Source: Acidobacteria bacterium AB60
Lineage (GTDB): Bacteria > Acidobacteriota > Terriglobia > Terriglobales > Acidobacteriaceae
NCBI GenBank assembly: GCA_008682415.1
Contig: VANK01000009.1
Coordinates: forward strand, 1 to 64,000
Length of the DNA stretch: 64,000 bases
Reading direction: 5' to 3'
In this document: positions 15,742-24,733 of the stretch, in pieces
Layout of the letters: every line of letters starts with the position of its first letter
Position numbering within the stretch: the first letter of the stretch is position 1
The notes under the pieces: generated by a model
What the model saw: the letters and a program-made list of their open reading frames with translations, nothing else
The model's database searches: none
What the model was told of the DNA's origin: nothing
Position numbers and translations under genes: made by a program

Positions 15742-16932
15742 ATGAATCGCCGCACATTTCTTGCTTCCGCCGCGCTTGCGGCGGGTTCTTCTTCTCTTAA
15801 GGCTGTGCCTGCACTGCGCTCTGAAACGGGGCCGCAGGCGCCGGATCTTGACCTGGGACGGCATCGCTTCGGGGTGAACTATACGCCCTCGCGGAACTGG
15901 TGGTTCTGCTGGAACGACTGGGACGCGGCGTCGATTGAACGCGACCTGGATGCGATTGCGGGTCTGGGCGCGGATCATCTGCGGCTGATGCTGGTGTGGC
16001 CGTATTTCCAGCCGAACCTGCAATGGGTGAGCCCGCTGCACCTGGAGCGTCTGGATCAGCTGGTGATGCTGATGGAGCAGCGCCGGCTGGATGCGCTGGT
16101 GACGGTGTTCACGGGGCAGCTGAGCGGATGGTTTTTTCTGCCGCCGTTCAACCGGCTGAGCGATGGGTTCTATACCGAGGAGAAGATGTGGGCGGCGCAG
16201 GAGCTGTTTGTGCGTTCGCTGGGGCGCATTTTAAAGCCGCATGGGAACGTGATCGGGTTTGACTTTGGCAATGAGCTGAACACGTGCTGGAAGGCGCCGG
16301 TGCGCGATGGGGATGCGTGGATGGCGAAGATGTTCGCGCTGATGCAGGAGGTGTTGCCCGAGGGCTTGCACGTGAACGGCGTGGATCATCATCCGTGGTT
16401 CGAGGTGGACACGTTTTCGCCGCAGGCCCTGGCGGCGGCGCGGTTTCCGGTGATGCACTGCTATCCGCACTGGACGGAGGCGGAGAAGTACGGCGGAGCG
16501 ATGGATGCGCCCAGCGTGAAGCTGATGGCGGGGATAGCGGCGCTCATCCGCGCGTATGCGGGGAAGCTGGACAAGCCGGTGTGGGCGGGAGAGTTCAACA
16601 CCTGCATCTTGTCGCTGCCGGAGAAGGGGCAGGCGGAGTGGCTGGAGAAGGCGGTTACGGCCGCGATTGAAGAGGGCGTGAGCTGGTTTAGTTACTGGGA
16701 CAGCCATGATGTGGATCGCAAGTTCAAGTTCGATCCCGTGGAGTACACGCTGGGTCTGCTGACCAACGATGGCCGGGTGAAGGAGCAGGGGCGCGTGTTC
16801 AAGCAGCTTGCGGAGGCGTATCGCGGGAAGGCAGTGGTGTTCCCGAAGAGCAGCTTGCGGGAGCCGCCGCGGGAGCGATCGATGGAGGGGACGTGGAGGT
16901 GGTTGCTGGAGGGAATAGGGAATAGGGAATAG
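15742..16932 (+). CDS. Tat-exported GH5-like (cellulase-fold) glycoside hydrolase
   Basis: 396 residues from ATG 15742. The N-terminus MNRRTFLASAALAAG is a Tat-type signal with the RR pair. The mature protein is a single TIM-barrel-like domain with FGVNYTPSRNWWFCW near the start, the acid/base motif FGNELN (about residue 176) and the nucleophile-like VWAGEFN (about 286), the two Glu expected in clan GH-A. The substrate is likely a beta-linked mannan or glucan, but this is not determined. The last six codons (GIGNRE) and the stop TAG are supplied by a GGGAATA heptamer array, so the original C-terminus may have been altered. Confidence 0.75.
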   Translation: MNRRTFLASAALAAGSSSLKAVPALRSETGPQAPDLDLGRHRFGVNYTPSRNWWFCWNDWDAASIERDLDAIAGLGADHLRLMLVWPYFQPNLQWVSPLHLERLDQLVMLMEQRRLDALVTVFTGQLSGWFFLPPFNRLSDGFYTEEKMWAAQELFVRSLGRILKPHGNVIGFDFGNELNTCWKAPVRDGDAWMAKMFALMQEVLPEGLHVNGVDHHPWFEVDTFSPQALAAARFPVMHCYPHWTEAEKYGGAMDAPSVKLMAGIAALIRAYAGKLDKPVWAGEFNTCILSLPEKGQAEWLEKAVTAAIEEGVSWFSYWDSHDVDRKFKFDPVEYTLGLLTNDGRVKEQGRVFKQLAEAYRGKAVVFPKSSLREPPRERSMEGTWRWLLEGIGNRE

Positions 16933-16968
16933 GGAATAGGGAATAGGGAATAGGGAATAGGGAATAGG
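16911..16968. repeat. GGGAATA heptanucleotide array, 8 copies
   Basis: Eight perfect GGGAATA units run from 16911 to 16966, plus GG. The array begins inside the end of the GH5-like gene, supplies its stop codon, and ends 24 bases before the -10 box of the next gene. It is the longest perfect repeat in the window. Confidence 0.95.
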
Positions 16969-16989
16969 AGAGATGCGGATTGGGGCTGG

Positions 16990-16995
16990 TAGGAT
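16990..16995 (+). promoter_or_regulatory. -10 box 7 bases before the S9 peptidase start
   Basis: TAGGAT at 16990-16995 precedes ATG 17003 by 7 bases. It favours ATG 17003, which opens a signal peptide, over the upstream in-frame ATG 16973, and predicts a leaderless message. Confidence 0.5.
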
Positions 16996-17002
16996 TTCGG
17001 GT

Positions 17003-19099
17003 ATGAAATTCGCCAGGGTCTCTGTTCTGCTTCGCAGGGTTGGTTGCGTTGTTTCGATCGGCAGCTGGGTGTTTGCGGGTGCGCAGTGCGGGTTTGCGCA
17101 AACTGCAAGCGCGGGTCCGGACCGGGCGCATATCGATGAAGTATTGCGGGGGCTGCACCGCGGGCGCGGCGTGGGGCAGGTGGCGGTATCGCCGGATGGG
17201 GCTCGGCTGTCGTGGATCGAGGGCGGACGCGGGGGCGGCGAGATTCGCGTGGCGCCGTTGAACGACCTGAAGTCGAGCGAGAAGGTGACGGCGGGAAAGG
17301 CGGGGCAGTCCTGCCGGGAGAGCGATCCGACGTGGGCGCCGGACTCGAAGGAGATCGCCTTTCTCTCTGACTGCGGCGGCAACGGGCAGTTCAATGTGTA
17401 TGTGAGCGGAGCCGATGGGAGTGGGGTGCGGCAGGTTTCGGACCTGAAGGGATACGTCCACGAGCCGGCATTTTCTCCGGACGGCAGGAAGATCGCGTTT
17501 CTGTATGTGGAGGGTGCGACGCGGCCGGCGGGGGCACTGGCGGCGATGAAGCCGCCGTCGGGAGTGATTGGCGAGGACGGCGTGGAGGTGCAGCGCGTAG
17601 CGGAGGTGGAGGCGAGCGCGTCGGCCGCGGCGGCGGTGATGGTATCGCCGGCGACTCTGCATGCGTACGAGTTTGACTGGGCGCCGGATTCGAAGGAGCT
17701 GGCATATATCGCCGCGGAGCCCCCGGGAGAGAACAACTGGTGGGTGGCGAAGCTGTACCGGCAGGAGGCGGGGGGAGAGGCGAAGACGATTCTTGCGCCA
17801 GCGGAGGTGAAGGGGCCTCTGCATGAACTGCAGATCGCGGTGCCGCGCTGGTCGCCGGATGGGAAGGCGATTGCGTTCATTGGCGGCCTGATGAGCGATC
17901 AGGGATCGACGGGCGGGGATGTGTGGATTGTTTCGGCCCAAGGCGGGGAACCCCGAGATCTGACCCAGGGGAGGCCGACGTCGCCGGCATGGGTGGAGTG
18001 GGGCGACGACGAGCATCTCTTCGTGAGCGAACTGGCGGGAGGAAACAATCAGCTGATCCGTTTGCACCTGGAGGGGGAACGCACGGGCGAGGGGAAGGTG
18101 AGCTTCGGATCGCCGATCTTCAGTATTCCGGGCATGGTGGGAGACGGGCGCTGGTCGCATAGCCTTTCGTCGACGGCGGATCGTTCGGTGTTTGTGTTCA
18201 GCGCCAGCACCTTTGCGAAGGCGCCGGAGATCTATGCCGCGAAGCCGGGGACGGTGATGACGTCGGGGCTGGAAGGCGTGATGCAGCTGTCGCACTTCAA
18301 TGACGGGGTGGAGCCGGGATGGGGGAAGGCGGTGTCGCTGAACTGGAAGAGCGACAGCTTCCATGTGCAGGGATGGCTGTTGCTGCCGGCGAATTACGAT
18401 CCGGGAAAGAAGTATCCGCTGGTGGTGGAGGTGCACGGCGGTCCAGCGTCGGCGGTGCAGGCGAGCTGGGGCGGGCGGGGAGGCGTGAGCGCGCCGGGCC
18501 TTTCGGCGCTGGGGTATTTCGTGCTGCAGCCCAATCCACGCGGTAGCTACGGGCAGGGGGAGGCGTTTACGCAGGCCAACCGGAAGGACTTCGGGTACGG
18601 GGACCTGCGAGACATTCTGAAGGGCGTGGACACAGTGGAGGCGCAGTATCCAATTGATCCGAATCGCGTGGGGATCACGGGCTGGAGCTACGGCGGCTTC
18701 ATGACGATGTTTGCGGTGACGCAGACGAAGCGTTTCAAGGCGGCGGTGGCGGGAGCGGGGCTCTCGAACTGGCAGAGTTATTACGGGGAGAACTCGATCG
18801 ACCAGTGGATGATTCCGTACTTTGGGGCGAGCGTGTATGACGATCCGGCAGTGTATGCCAAGAGTTCGGCGATCAACTTCATCAAGCAGGCGCACACGCC
18901 CACGCTGGTGGTGGTGGGAGACCGGGACGGGGAGTGTCCGGCGCCGCAGTCGTACGAGTTCTGGCATGCGCTGCGGGACGAGCATGTGCCGACGCAGCTG
19001 GTGATCTATCCCAACGAGGGGCACGGATTCGTGAATCCAGAGCACCGGCGGGATGTGATGGACCGGGCGGTGGAGTGGTTTGCGCGGTACATGCCGTAG
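17003..19099 (+). CDS. secreted S9-family (DPP-IV-like) serine peptidase
   Basis: 698 residues from ATG 17003. The basic start and hydrophobic segment ending GFAQT form a signal peptide. Residues about 40-430 are a beta-propeller with repeated WSPDG/WAPDSKEIAF and SPDGRKIAF blades. The C-terminal alpha/beta hydrolase carries LVVEVHGGPAS, NPRGSYGQGEAF, the nucleophile elbow GITGWSYGGFMT (Ser at about 572), Asp in VVVGDRDGECP and His in PNEGHGFVNPEH. That is the complete catalytic triad of S9B/S9C peptidases, which cut short peptides after Pro, Ala or similar residues outside the cytoplasm. The array at 16911 lies upstream. Confidence 0.92.
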   Translation: MKFARVSVLLRRVGCVVSIGSWVFAGAQCGFAQTASAGPDRAHIDEVLRGLHRGRGVGQVAVSPDGARLSWIEGGRGGGEIRVAPLNDLKSSEKVTAGKAGQSCRESDPTWAPDSKEIAFLSDCGGNGQFNVYVSGADGSGVRQVSDLKGYVHEPAFSPDGRKIAFLYVEGATRPAGALAAMKPPSGVIGEDGVEVQRVAEVEASASAAAAVMVSPATLHAYEFDWAPDSKELAYIAAEPPGENNWWVAKLYRQEAGGEAKTILAPAEVKGPLHELQIAVPRWSPDGKAIAFIGGLMSDQGSTGGDVWIVSAQGGEPRDLTQGRPTSPAWVEWGDDEHLFVSELAGGNNQLIRLHLEGERTGEGKVSFGSPIFSIPGMVGDGRWSHSLSSTADRSVFVFSASTFAKAPEIYAAKPGTVMTSGLEGVMQLSHFNDGVEPGWGKAVSLNWKSDSFHVQGWLLLPANYDPGKKYPLVVEVHGGPASAVQASWGGRGGVSAPGLSALGYFVLQPNPRGSYGQGEAFTQANRKDFGYGDLRDILKGVDTVEAQYPIDPNRVGITGWSYGGFMTMFAVTQTKRFKAAVAGAGLSNWQSYYGENSIDQWMIPYFGASVYDDPAVYAKSSAINFIKQAHTPTLVVVGDRDGECPAPQSYEFWHALRDEHVPTQLVIYPNEGHGFVNPEHRRDVMDRAVEWFARYMP

Positions 19100-19162
19100 A
19101 GACGAGGGCCAAGGGGCCAAGAGACGAAAGACCAGGACCAAGGGACGAGAGACGAGGGGCGA
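19099..19162. repeat. degenerate GAGACGA-type heptanucleotide array
   Basis: The region parses as GAGACGA, GGGCCAA, GGGGCCAA, GAGACGA, AAGACCA, GGACCAA, GGGACGA, GAGACGA, GGGGCGA. It is seven-base periodic with a single 8-base unit. It directly follows the peptidase stop. Confidence 0.7.
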
Positions 19163-19476
19163 CGTTTGCTGCTCGCCTCGTGGGTTGCCGGGGAGTCTAT
19201 AGAGGAAAAGGAACGGGGTCTTCTTGCCGGGGCGGGGTGTCATTTTGCCCTGATACACTTGGCTTTGAAGAAAACACATGCCTCGGCCGGTCCGAGCCCA
19301 AGCAGGCGGGACTGCACCGGGATGCTCATCCGACGGGTTGACCGGGTTGAACCGGGGCCTGGGCGGAAAAGCCTGCAAGCGGGAATGCGATGCGGGCGGG
19401 CAGATTTCATCAGCATTATCCCGAACGATTGGGGAGTGACCGTTCCGCTGGTTTGAGGGCGGGGCGGGGAGGATTC
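19163..19476. other. gene-free region between peptidase and lipoprotein genes
   Basis: These 314 bases hold no credible gene. The end of the region has GGGGAGG, a strong ribosome site for the ATG at 19477. No other structure was recognised. Confidence 0.5.
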
Positions 19477-21885
19477 ATGCGGCGGTTTTTGACGCTTGTC
19501 AGTTTGTTGTTGGTGGCGTTTCCGGCAGGAATGACGATTACGGGGTGTTATCGGAACCCCGCTGGCAACTATTGCAACGGTCTGGGATTTGGCCCGAAGG
19601 TCACGGATCTGTACAGCATTACGCTGCAGCCGCAGAACACGGGAGTTTCCATGGCGTTCGGCCAGACGCGGCAGATCACGCCCGGGACGGGGGCGACCTG
19701 CAAGGGCGGGACGGCAAGCGTTACCAATCCGACGTACGGCAGCACCAATCTTCAGCTGGTGGATATCTCGCCCACGGGGAACCTGTGCGCGGGCACGTGG
19801 AACCGGAACACGGGAGGCGGGATTCCCGATTTCACGATCTGCAACTACCCGAATCCGCTGCCGAGCTCGAGCGGACTGCCGTATGGAACGGCGTATATCA
19901 GCGAGTCCTCGCAGAGCGTGACGTCGAATCCGGTGCAAGTGTTTGTACATGCGCCGGTCACTTCGATATCGCTGGTGGGGCCGACGCAGTGCGTGTCGCA
20001 GACCCAGGTGGCGCAGCTTGATGCGGAGGCGTGCTATGCAGGGGCGAACAATGCGCAATATGAGTTTTGCGCTCCTCCGAGCGTGACGAAGTTCGCATGC
20101 AAGAACGGGCTGGCTCCGGGAGTGAGCGCGGTGCCGAGCTGCAACGGGTCGATTGGCACGCTGACGTATAACGCGCAGAACGGGTCGGTAGCAACGATCA
20201 ATCCGGAGACGAACCAGATTACGGCGGTGGCGCCCGGAACGACGGTGATCAATGCATCGATCTCGCAGTCTGGATCGTCGGCCGGGTATTTTTCAACGTG
20301 CCCTCCGCAATCGATTCAAATCTCCCTGAACGGCAAGACGGCGGGGACGGTGACGCAAGGCGTGACGCAGAACCTGTCGACGACCGTGCTGGACACGAAC
20401 AATCACGTGATTACGGGCCTGACGCTGGATTACCAGTCGACGAATCCGCAGGATCTGACGGTATCGTCGAGCGGTGCAGTGACGGCGAGCTTTCCGGGAT
20501 CGGCATCGGTGTACGCGATCTGCCAGCCTTCGGAGTGTAATCCCGCGCCGATCAATCTGTTCGGCGCCAATGGAACGGGGCTTTCGATTGCGAGCAACCC
20601 GGTAGACCTGACGGTGCCGGGCACGGCGAGCGCGTACGTGTGGTACGGGGCGCCGGGGAAGTCGCAGTATTTCGTTCCGGTGCAACTGTTATCGGGGACG
20701 GTGGGATCGACGGTGCGGCTGCCTTATGTTCCCAATTCGATGGTGATGGATCAGACGGGAACGACGCTGTACTTCGGATCGGAACATGAGCTGATGGTGT
20801 ACAGCACGGCGAGCAACAGCCTGACGTCGCAGAGCACGGGGACGCCGGGAGTGGTGCTGGCGGTGTCCCCGAACAACTCTACGATTCTGGTGAACGACCA
20901 GGTGCGGCAGCTGTTTTACCTGATCAGCGGAACGGGAACCACCGCGCCATCCAGTTTTGGAGGGCTCGGCACGGCGGCGCAGTTTACGCCGGATGGCAAG
21001 ACGCTTTATGTGACGGACAGCGCGACAGCAGGGCCGGGGCATACGAATACGTTGTATGTGTTCAACGCGAACACCGGGTGGACGACCTATCCCTTGACGA
21101 CGTCGGGGGGGACGATCGGACCGGAGAATCTGGCGATCACGGTGCCGGGGGTGGGCGCCTATGTGAGCGGGAATCCCACAGTGGCGCACACGTGGTGTCC
21201 GACGGGAACGGTGGGCGACTACAACAGCATGACATTCTATCCGCAGGGCGACTCGGTCAATGCAGATACGGATGTACTGGCGGCCACGACAGATGGGCAG
21301 CATATTCTGGGCGCGGCGTTGACGGCGGGTGGCATTTCGTTCTCCGATATTGGAGTGACGATCCCGTCGACGGCGTGTCCGACGGCGGTGAACAGTGTTC
21401 TGCAGCCGCTGCTGCTGACGCATACGTTGAATCAGACCACGCTGGCGGTGAACGCCACGTCAGTGAACCAGGTGGTGACGTCGCCGGCGACAGTGAGTAC
21501 GGGCACGGCGGGAGCGGCGTACAGTCTGAGCTTTGTGACGTACAACGGCACCACGGCGGGAGCGACGCTGCCGTATTACCAGCAGACGACCGGGAACACA
21601 ACCAGTCTGGGGACGGTGGGGTATCTGACGCTGGCGGGGGGCACCAGCATCACAGCCCCGGTGGCGGGGGCGTTCAGTCCCGATAACACGCTGTTCTTTG
21701 TATCCACGGCTGGAGACAACAAGGTTCACTACATCAGCACGACGACGCTGCAGGATACGCAGCAGATCAGCCCCAATCTGCCGGTGTGCAATCCCAGCAC
21801 GGACCAGGGGTGCACGGCTCCGGCGGGCAGCACGGGTACGGTGCCGGCAACGGTGATCACGGTGAAGCCGCGAGCGACGACGTAG
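19477..21885 (+). CDS. lipoprotein with Ig-like (BIG2) and beta-propeller repeats
   Basis: 802 residues from ATG 19477, chosen for its GGGGAGG ribosome site and the lipoprotein signal MRRFLTLVSLLLVAFPAGMT then ITGC. The mature part begins with Ig-like segments. One runs VATINPETNQITAVAPGTTV (the BIG2 hallmark) at about 235-265, and LTLDYQSTNPQDLTVSSSG follows. From about residue 410 it changes to YncE-like propeller blades such as PNSMVMDQTGTTLYFGS and AQFTPDGKTLYVTDS. The last 120 residues include AFSPDNTLFFVSTAGDNKVH. It is Ser/Thr/Gly/Asn rich, as is usual for surface proteins. Its role is probably adhesive or structural; no enzymatic residues are recognised. Confidence 0.8.
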   Translation: MRRFLTLVSLLLVAFPAGMTITGCYRNPAGNYCNGLGFGPKVTDLYSITLQPQNTGVSMAFGQTRQITPGTGATCKGGTASVTNPTYGSTNLQLVDISPTGNLCAGTWNRNTGGGIPDFTICNYPNPLPSSSGLPYGTAYISESSQSVTSNPVQVFVHAPVTSISLVGPTQCVSQTQVAQLDAEACYAGANNAQYEFCAPPSVTKFACKNGLAPGVSAVPSCNGSIGTLTYNAQNGSVATINPETNQITAVAPGTTVINASISQSGSSAGYFSTCPPQSIQISLNGKTAGTVTQGVTQNLSTTVLDTNNHVITGLTLDYQSTNPQDLTVSSSGAVTASFPGSASVYAICQPSECNPAPINLFGANGTGLSIASNPVDLTVPGTASAYVWYGAPGKSQYFVPVQLLSGTVGSTVRLPYVPNSMVMDQTGTTLYFGSEHELMVYSTASNSLTSQSTGTPGVVLAVSPNNSTILVNDQVRQLFYLISGTGTTAPSSFGGLGTAAQFTPDGKTLYVTDSATAGPGHTNTLYVFNANTGWTTYPLTTSGGTIGPENLAITVPGVGAYVSGNPTVAHTWCPTGTVGDYNSMTFYPQGDSVNADTDVLAATTDGQHILGAALTAGGISFSDIGVTIPSTACPTAVNSVLQPLLLTHTLNQTTLAVNATSVNQVVTSPATVSTGTAGAAYSLSFVTYNGTTAGATLPYYQQTTGNTTSLGTVGYLTLAGGTSITAPVAGAFSPDNTLFFVSTAGDNKVHYISTTTLQDTQQISPNLPVCNPSTDQGCTAPAGSTGTVPATVITVKPRATT

Positions 21886-21908
21886 CGCGAACAATGCAAG
21901 TGGCGAGG

Positions 21909-21929
21909 AGGCCGGCCTTGAGCCGGCCT
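21909..21929. terminator. GGCCGGC stem-loop after the lipoprotein gene
   Basis: AGGCCGGC (21909-21916) pairs with GCCGGCCT (21922-21929) around CTTGA, an 8-bp GC-rich stem. It is followed by TTCGCGCGTTT, a weak T-tract. It is placed 24 bases after the stop, as expected for a terminator. Confidence 0.5.
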
Positions 21930-21979
21930 TCGCGCGTTTGAGGAGCGGGGAAGCGCTGAGAGTCGGCGGGGGCGCACGA

Positions 21980-21985
21980 TAGAAT
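21980..21985 (+). promoter_or_regulatory. -10 box 6 bases before the VOC-RibH gene
   Basis: TAGAAT at 21980-21985 ends 6 bases before ATG 21992. The surrounding GATAGAATCGA is identical to that before kdsA (12083-12091), suggesting the same promoter class. Confidence 0.55.
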
Positions 21986-21991
21986 CGAACC

Positions 21992-22906
21992 ATGGTCAAG
22001 GGGATTTCCCTGCTTCGTTCTACCGCCAGCGCGGAGGGCTACGCGCGCCTGGGGCGCTTTTTTTCCGCGGCTGGACTGGCTGCGGGGGCAGGCTGGGACG
22101 AGCCCGCGATCGCGGCGACGGAGGTCTACGCAGGAGCGGGCGCGAGCCGGGGCATGTCGTTTGTGGCGCCGCTGGGAAACATCGAGATCGTGGATGGGGC
22201 GATGCCCCCGTTTGGAGCGGTCGCTATCGAGGTGACCTCGCTGGATGCGACGCACCAGGCGGTGAGCGGGTGGATGCGCGGGGAAGGTCTGGACGCAGGA
22301 TTGGTTTCGCCGATTCGCGAAACGCATTGGAAGGCGCGGTACTTTTCGGCAGAGCCGGAGCCGGGGCAGGTCTTTTCGTTCTGGGCGTGGGTGGATCCGC
22401 TGAAGGGCAAGCCGGTGGCGCTGGAGGGGGATCTCTCGGCGGAGGGAATGCGGTTTGCGATCGTCGTGGCGCGTTGGAACGCGGTGATCACGGATCGCCT
22501 GCTGGAGGGCGCGCTGGATGCTTTGCTGCGGAGCGGGGCGCAGAAGAAGGATATTGAGGTGGTGCGCGTGCCGGGGGCGTGGGAGATTCCGGCGGCGGCG
22601 CGCACGCTGGCGGATCGGGCGGTACAGGGCGCCGGCGAGTTGGACGCGATTGTGACGCTGGGGTGCCTGTTGCGCGGGGAGACGGCGCATTACGAGGCGA
22701 TCTACAACGAGGTGTCGCGAGGGATCGGCCAGTCGCAGCAGGAGACGGGCATTCCACACGCGTTTGGGGTGCTGACGTGCGAGACGCTGGAGCAGGCGTT
22801 GAATCGGGCGGGCATCAAGGCGGGGAACAAGGGATTTGAAGCGGCGTCCGCCGCGATCGAGATGGTGAGCCTGCGCCGCAAGCTCCTGGAAGGCAGGCAG
22901 GGATGA
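21992..22906 (+). CDS. ribH: VOC-like domain fused to lumazine synthase
   Basis: 304 residues. The C-terminal half (from about 152) is a complete 6,7-dimethyl-8-ribityllumazine synthase: FAIVVARWNAVITDRLLEGA, VPGAWEIPAAARTLA, and GCLLRGETAHYEAI with the catalytic His, length normal for RibH alone. It joins the ribityl-amino-pyrimidine to dihydroxybutanone phosphate in riboflavin synthesis. The N-terminal 145 residues resemble a glyoxalase/VOC-type fold (IEVTSLDATHQAVSGWM, FSFWAWVDPLKGKP) but lack a match I can name. No stop separates the two halves. An internal ATG (about 22446, after GGAGGG) could also make free RibH. It is coupled to nusB by an ATGA overlap. The fusion is unusual. Confidence 0.85.
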   Translation: MVKGISLLRSTASAEGYARLGRFFSAAGLAAGAGWDEPAIAATEVYAGAGASRGMSFVAPLGNIEIVDGAMPPFGAVAIEVTSLDATHQAVSGWMRGEGLDAGLVSPIRETHWKARYFSAEPEPGQVFSFWAWVDPLKGKPVALEGDLSAEGMRFAIVVARWNAVITDRLLEGALDALLRSGAQKKDIEVVRVPGAWEIPAAARTLADRAVQGAGELDAIVTLGCLLRGETAHYEAIYNEVSRGIGQSQQETGIPHAFGVLTCETLEQALNRAGIKAGNKGFEAASAAIEMVSLRRKLLEGRQG

Positions 22907-23322
22907 CGGCAGCGACGCGGCGGAAATCGCGCGAACTCGCGATGCAGATGCTGTTCCAGGCGGATGTGGGCAAGCAGACACCGGAGCAGGTGCGGGCCAC
23001 GTTCTGGAAGGCGGGCGATGAGGTGGAGGCAGAGGTTCGCGGATTCGCGGAGGATCTGTTCCGGGTGGCGGTGGCGCACCAGGAGGAGATCGACGAGCTG
23101 ATCAGCGCGAACTCGCGGCATTGGCGGCTGGAGCGCATGGCGGCGGTGGATCGCAACTTGTTGCGCATGGCCATTGGGGAGATGCTGGGATTCAAGTCGA
23201 CTCCGTTTCCGATTGTGATCAACGAGGCTCTCGAGATCGGCCGGCGGTACTCGGCTCCAGAATCGATCAACTTTCTGAACGGGGTTCTGGACGCGATTGC
23301 GCGGGGGCTGATTCCCAAGTAG
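22903..23322 (+). CDS. nusB: transcription antitermination protein NusB
   Basis: 139 residues. NusB with NusE (S10) binds boxA RNA to prevent premature termination in rRNA operons. The family's conserved pieces are visible: RKSRELAMQMLFQAD at the start, RLERMAAVDRNLLRMAIGEM near 80 and PFPIVINEALEIGRRYSAPE near 100, followed by FLNGVLDAIAR. Length is typical. Its ATG overlaps the ribH stop (ATGA). The ribH-nusB pairing is common in bacteria, which supports the RibH assignment upstream. Confidence 0.96.
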   Translation: MTAATRRKSRELAMQMLFQADVGKQTPEQVRATFWKAGDEVEAEVRGFAEDLFRVAVAHQEEIDELISANSRHWRLERMAAVDRNLLRMAIGEMLGFKSTPFPIVINEALEIGRRYSAPESINFLNGVLDAIARGLIPK

Positions 23323-23540
23323 GGACGGGCAGGCCGCAGGGGGACCTCCGTTTCAGGCGCAGCGATTACAACTTCTGCGGATGAAGAGGCGTCCAAACCC
23401 GGAGAAGGCAGGGCAGAACGTGTTGCACGCCCGAGCGTTTGTCCATTCTTCGGTGATCTGACTCCAAGGCTCTGGTTGCTGTACCATGTGAGTCCTGGAA
23501 GCTCAACCGTTGTTCGGGCTCAAGGAAGGGAGATTTTCGT

Positions 23541-24008
23541 ATGGCAGACGACAGCAGAATTAACGGTCTTGCGTGGTTTTTGGCGGGCTTGGGCGTGGGC
23601 GCGCTTGCGGGCATTCTGTATGCACCCAAGAGCGGCCGCGAAACCCGGGAAGATCTGGCTAACAGCGCTCGGGAAGGAACCGAGTATCTGCGGAATCGCG
23701 GGAAGCAGGTAGCGGACCAAGTGAGCGGCATGGTGGACAAGGGCCGCGAGCAGGTGAGCGAGTACGTGGACCGTGGCCGCGAGGTTGTGGACCGCGGACG
23801 GGCGCAGTGGGAGGAGTTTGTGGAGCGGGGCAAGAGCCTGGTAGGCGATCAGGGCGCGCGGGTATCGGCGGCTGTGGACGCGGGACGCCAGGCGTATCGG
23901 TCAACGAGCTCGCCGAGCACGGGCGTGACCAGTTCCACGGCGGGATCAAACTTCAGCAGCGGTTCCACGCCTTCGACGTCAACACCGAGCGGCACCGCCG
24001 GCGCTTAA
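23541..24008 (+). CDS. YtxH-domain membrane protein
   Basis: 155 residues. RBS AAGGAAGGGAG precedes the start. After a short N-terminus, INGLAWFLAGLGVGALAGIL is a single Gly-rich membrane span, followed directly by YAPKSGRETREDL, the YtxH/GvpP signature. Residues 45-120 are a repeated amphipathic, charged helix (QVSGMVDKGREQVSEYVDR, GREVVDRGRAQWEEFVERG), likely a coiled coil. The tail is Ser/Thr-rich. Members are linked to general stress in Gram-positive bacteria; here function is inferred only from family. The next gene also encodes a single-span protein with a long helix. Confidence 0.8.
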   Translation: MADDSRINGLAWFLAGLGVGALAGILYAPKSGRETREDLANSAREGTEYLRNRGKQVADQVSGMVDKGREQVSEYVDRGREVVDRGRAQWEEFVERGKSLVGDQGARVSAAVDAGRQAYRSTSSPSTGVTSSTAGSNFSSGSTPSTSTPSGTAGA

Positions 24009-24149
24009 GCCAGAAGAGAACGAATGCCGCGCGGGTGGCCGGGCGGCAGTGAGGCAGGGCCCAGGTCCGTGGCGAGTGGATCGCCGGCGGGACCGCGGGC
24101 CTTGCTTGTATTAAGAGTTTTCATCAGCAAATGCACTGCGTGAGACCTT

Positions 24150-24671
24150 ATGCCAAACACTGAATTGATTCTCATCGTATTGGTCGCTGTAATCGCAGGT
24201 GCGCTGATCGTAATGCTCATCATTGCCGCCGCTCTGTTCTTCGCGGTGAAGAAGGGGATGAAGGCAGCGGGCGAATATGCCACGGAGCTGCGGGAGAAGG
24301 TGGTTCCTGCAATCGATCAGTCCAAAGAGGTGCTGCAGTCGACGAAGCAGCTGATCCATAACCTGGAGCCGAAGCTGGTGGCTGCGGCCACGAATGTGGT
24401 GGATGTGACGGCGACGGCGAAAGCGGAGATTGACAAGTTGTCTCAGTCGACAGAGGAGATCACGGACCGGGTTCGCCGCCAGGCAGCCAGAGTTGAGGGC
24501 ATGACCACCGAGGCCCTGAACGGGGTAGACCGCGTGGGGCACGTGTTGAACCAGGTGGTCACGGTCCCGGTGCGGCAGGTTTCGGGAGTGATGGCAGCGG
24601 CGAAGGCGGTGATCGAGACGCTGCGCGCACCGGCGCCACCGCGTAATGGATATCGAGGATCGCGGAGCTGA
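24150..24671 (+). CDS. single-span membrane protein with long coiled coil (DUF948-like)
   Basis: 173 residues. Residues 5-35 form one strong transmembrane helix (LILIVLVAVIAGALIVMLII). The rest is an amphipathic, Ala/Val/Thr-rich helical region with heptads, such as EVLQSTKQLIHNLEPKLVAA and EEITDRVRRQAARVEGM, ending in a Pro/Arg-rich tail. DUF948-like envelope proteins have this organisation. It lies 141 bases after the YtxH gene on the same strand and may act with it. No catalytic function is indicated. Confidence 0.7.
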   Translation: MPNTELILIVLVAVIAGALIVMLIIAAALFFAVKKGMKAAGEYATELREKVVPAIDQSKEVLQSTKQLIHNLEPKLVAAATNVVDVTATAKAEIDKLSQSTEEITDRVRRQAARVEGMTTEALNGVDRVGHVLNQVVTVPVRQVSGVMAAAKAVIETLRAPAPPRNGYRGSRS

Positions 24672-24733
24672 ACGGAGCCTGTCTATTCCGAGGCGGCAGC
24701 TTGATTCGATAAGCTAGGCGCGGAGGCCGAACC

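Noticed and set aside
16799..19378. Very long antisense open frame (about 860 codons) opposite the S9 peptidase
   Set aside because: It is a shadow of the high-GC peptidase gene; it is Arg/Pro/His-rich, lacks domains and has no start signal.
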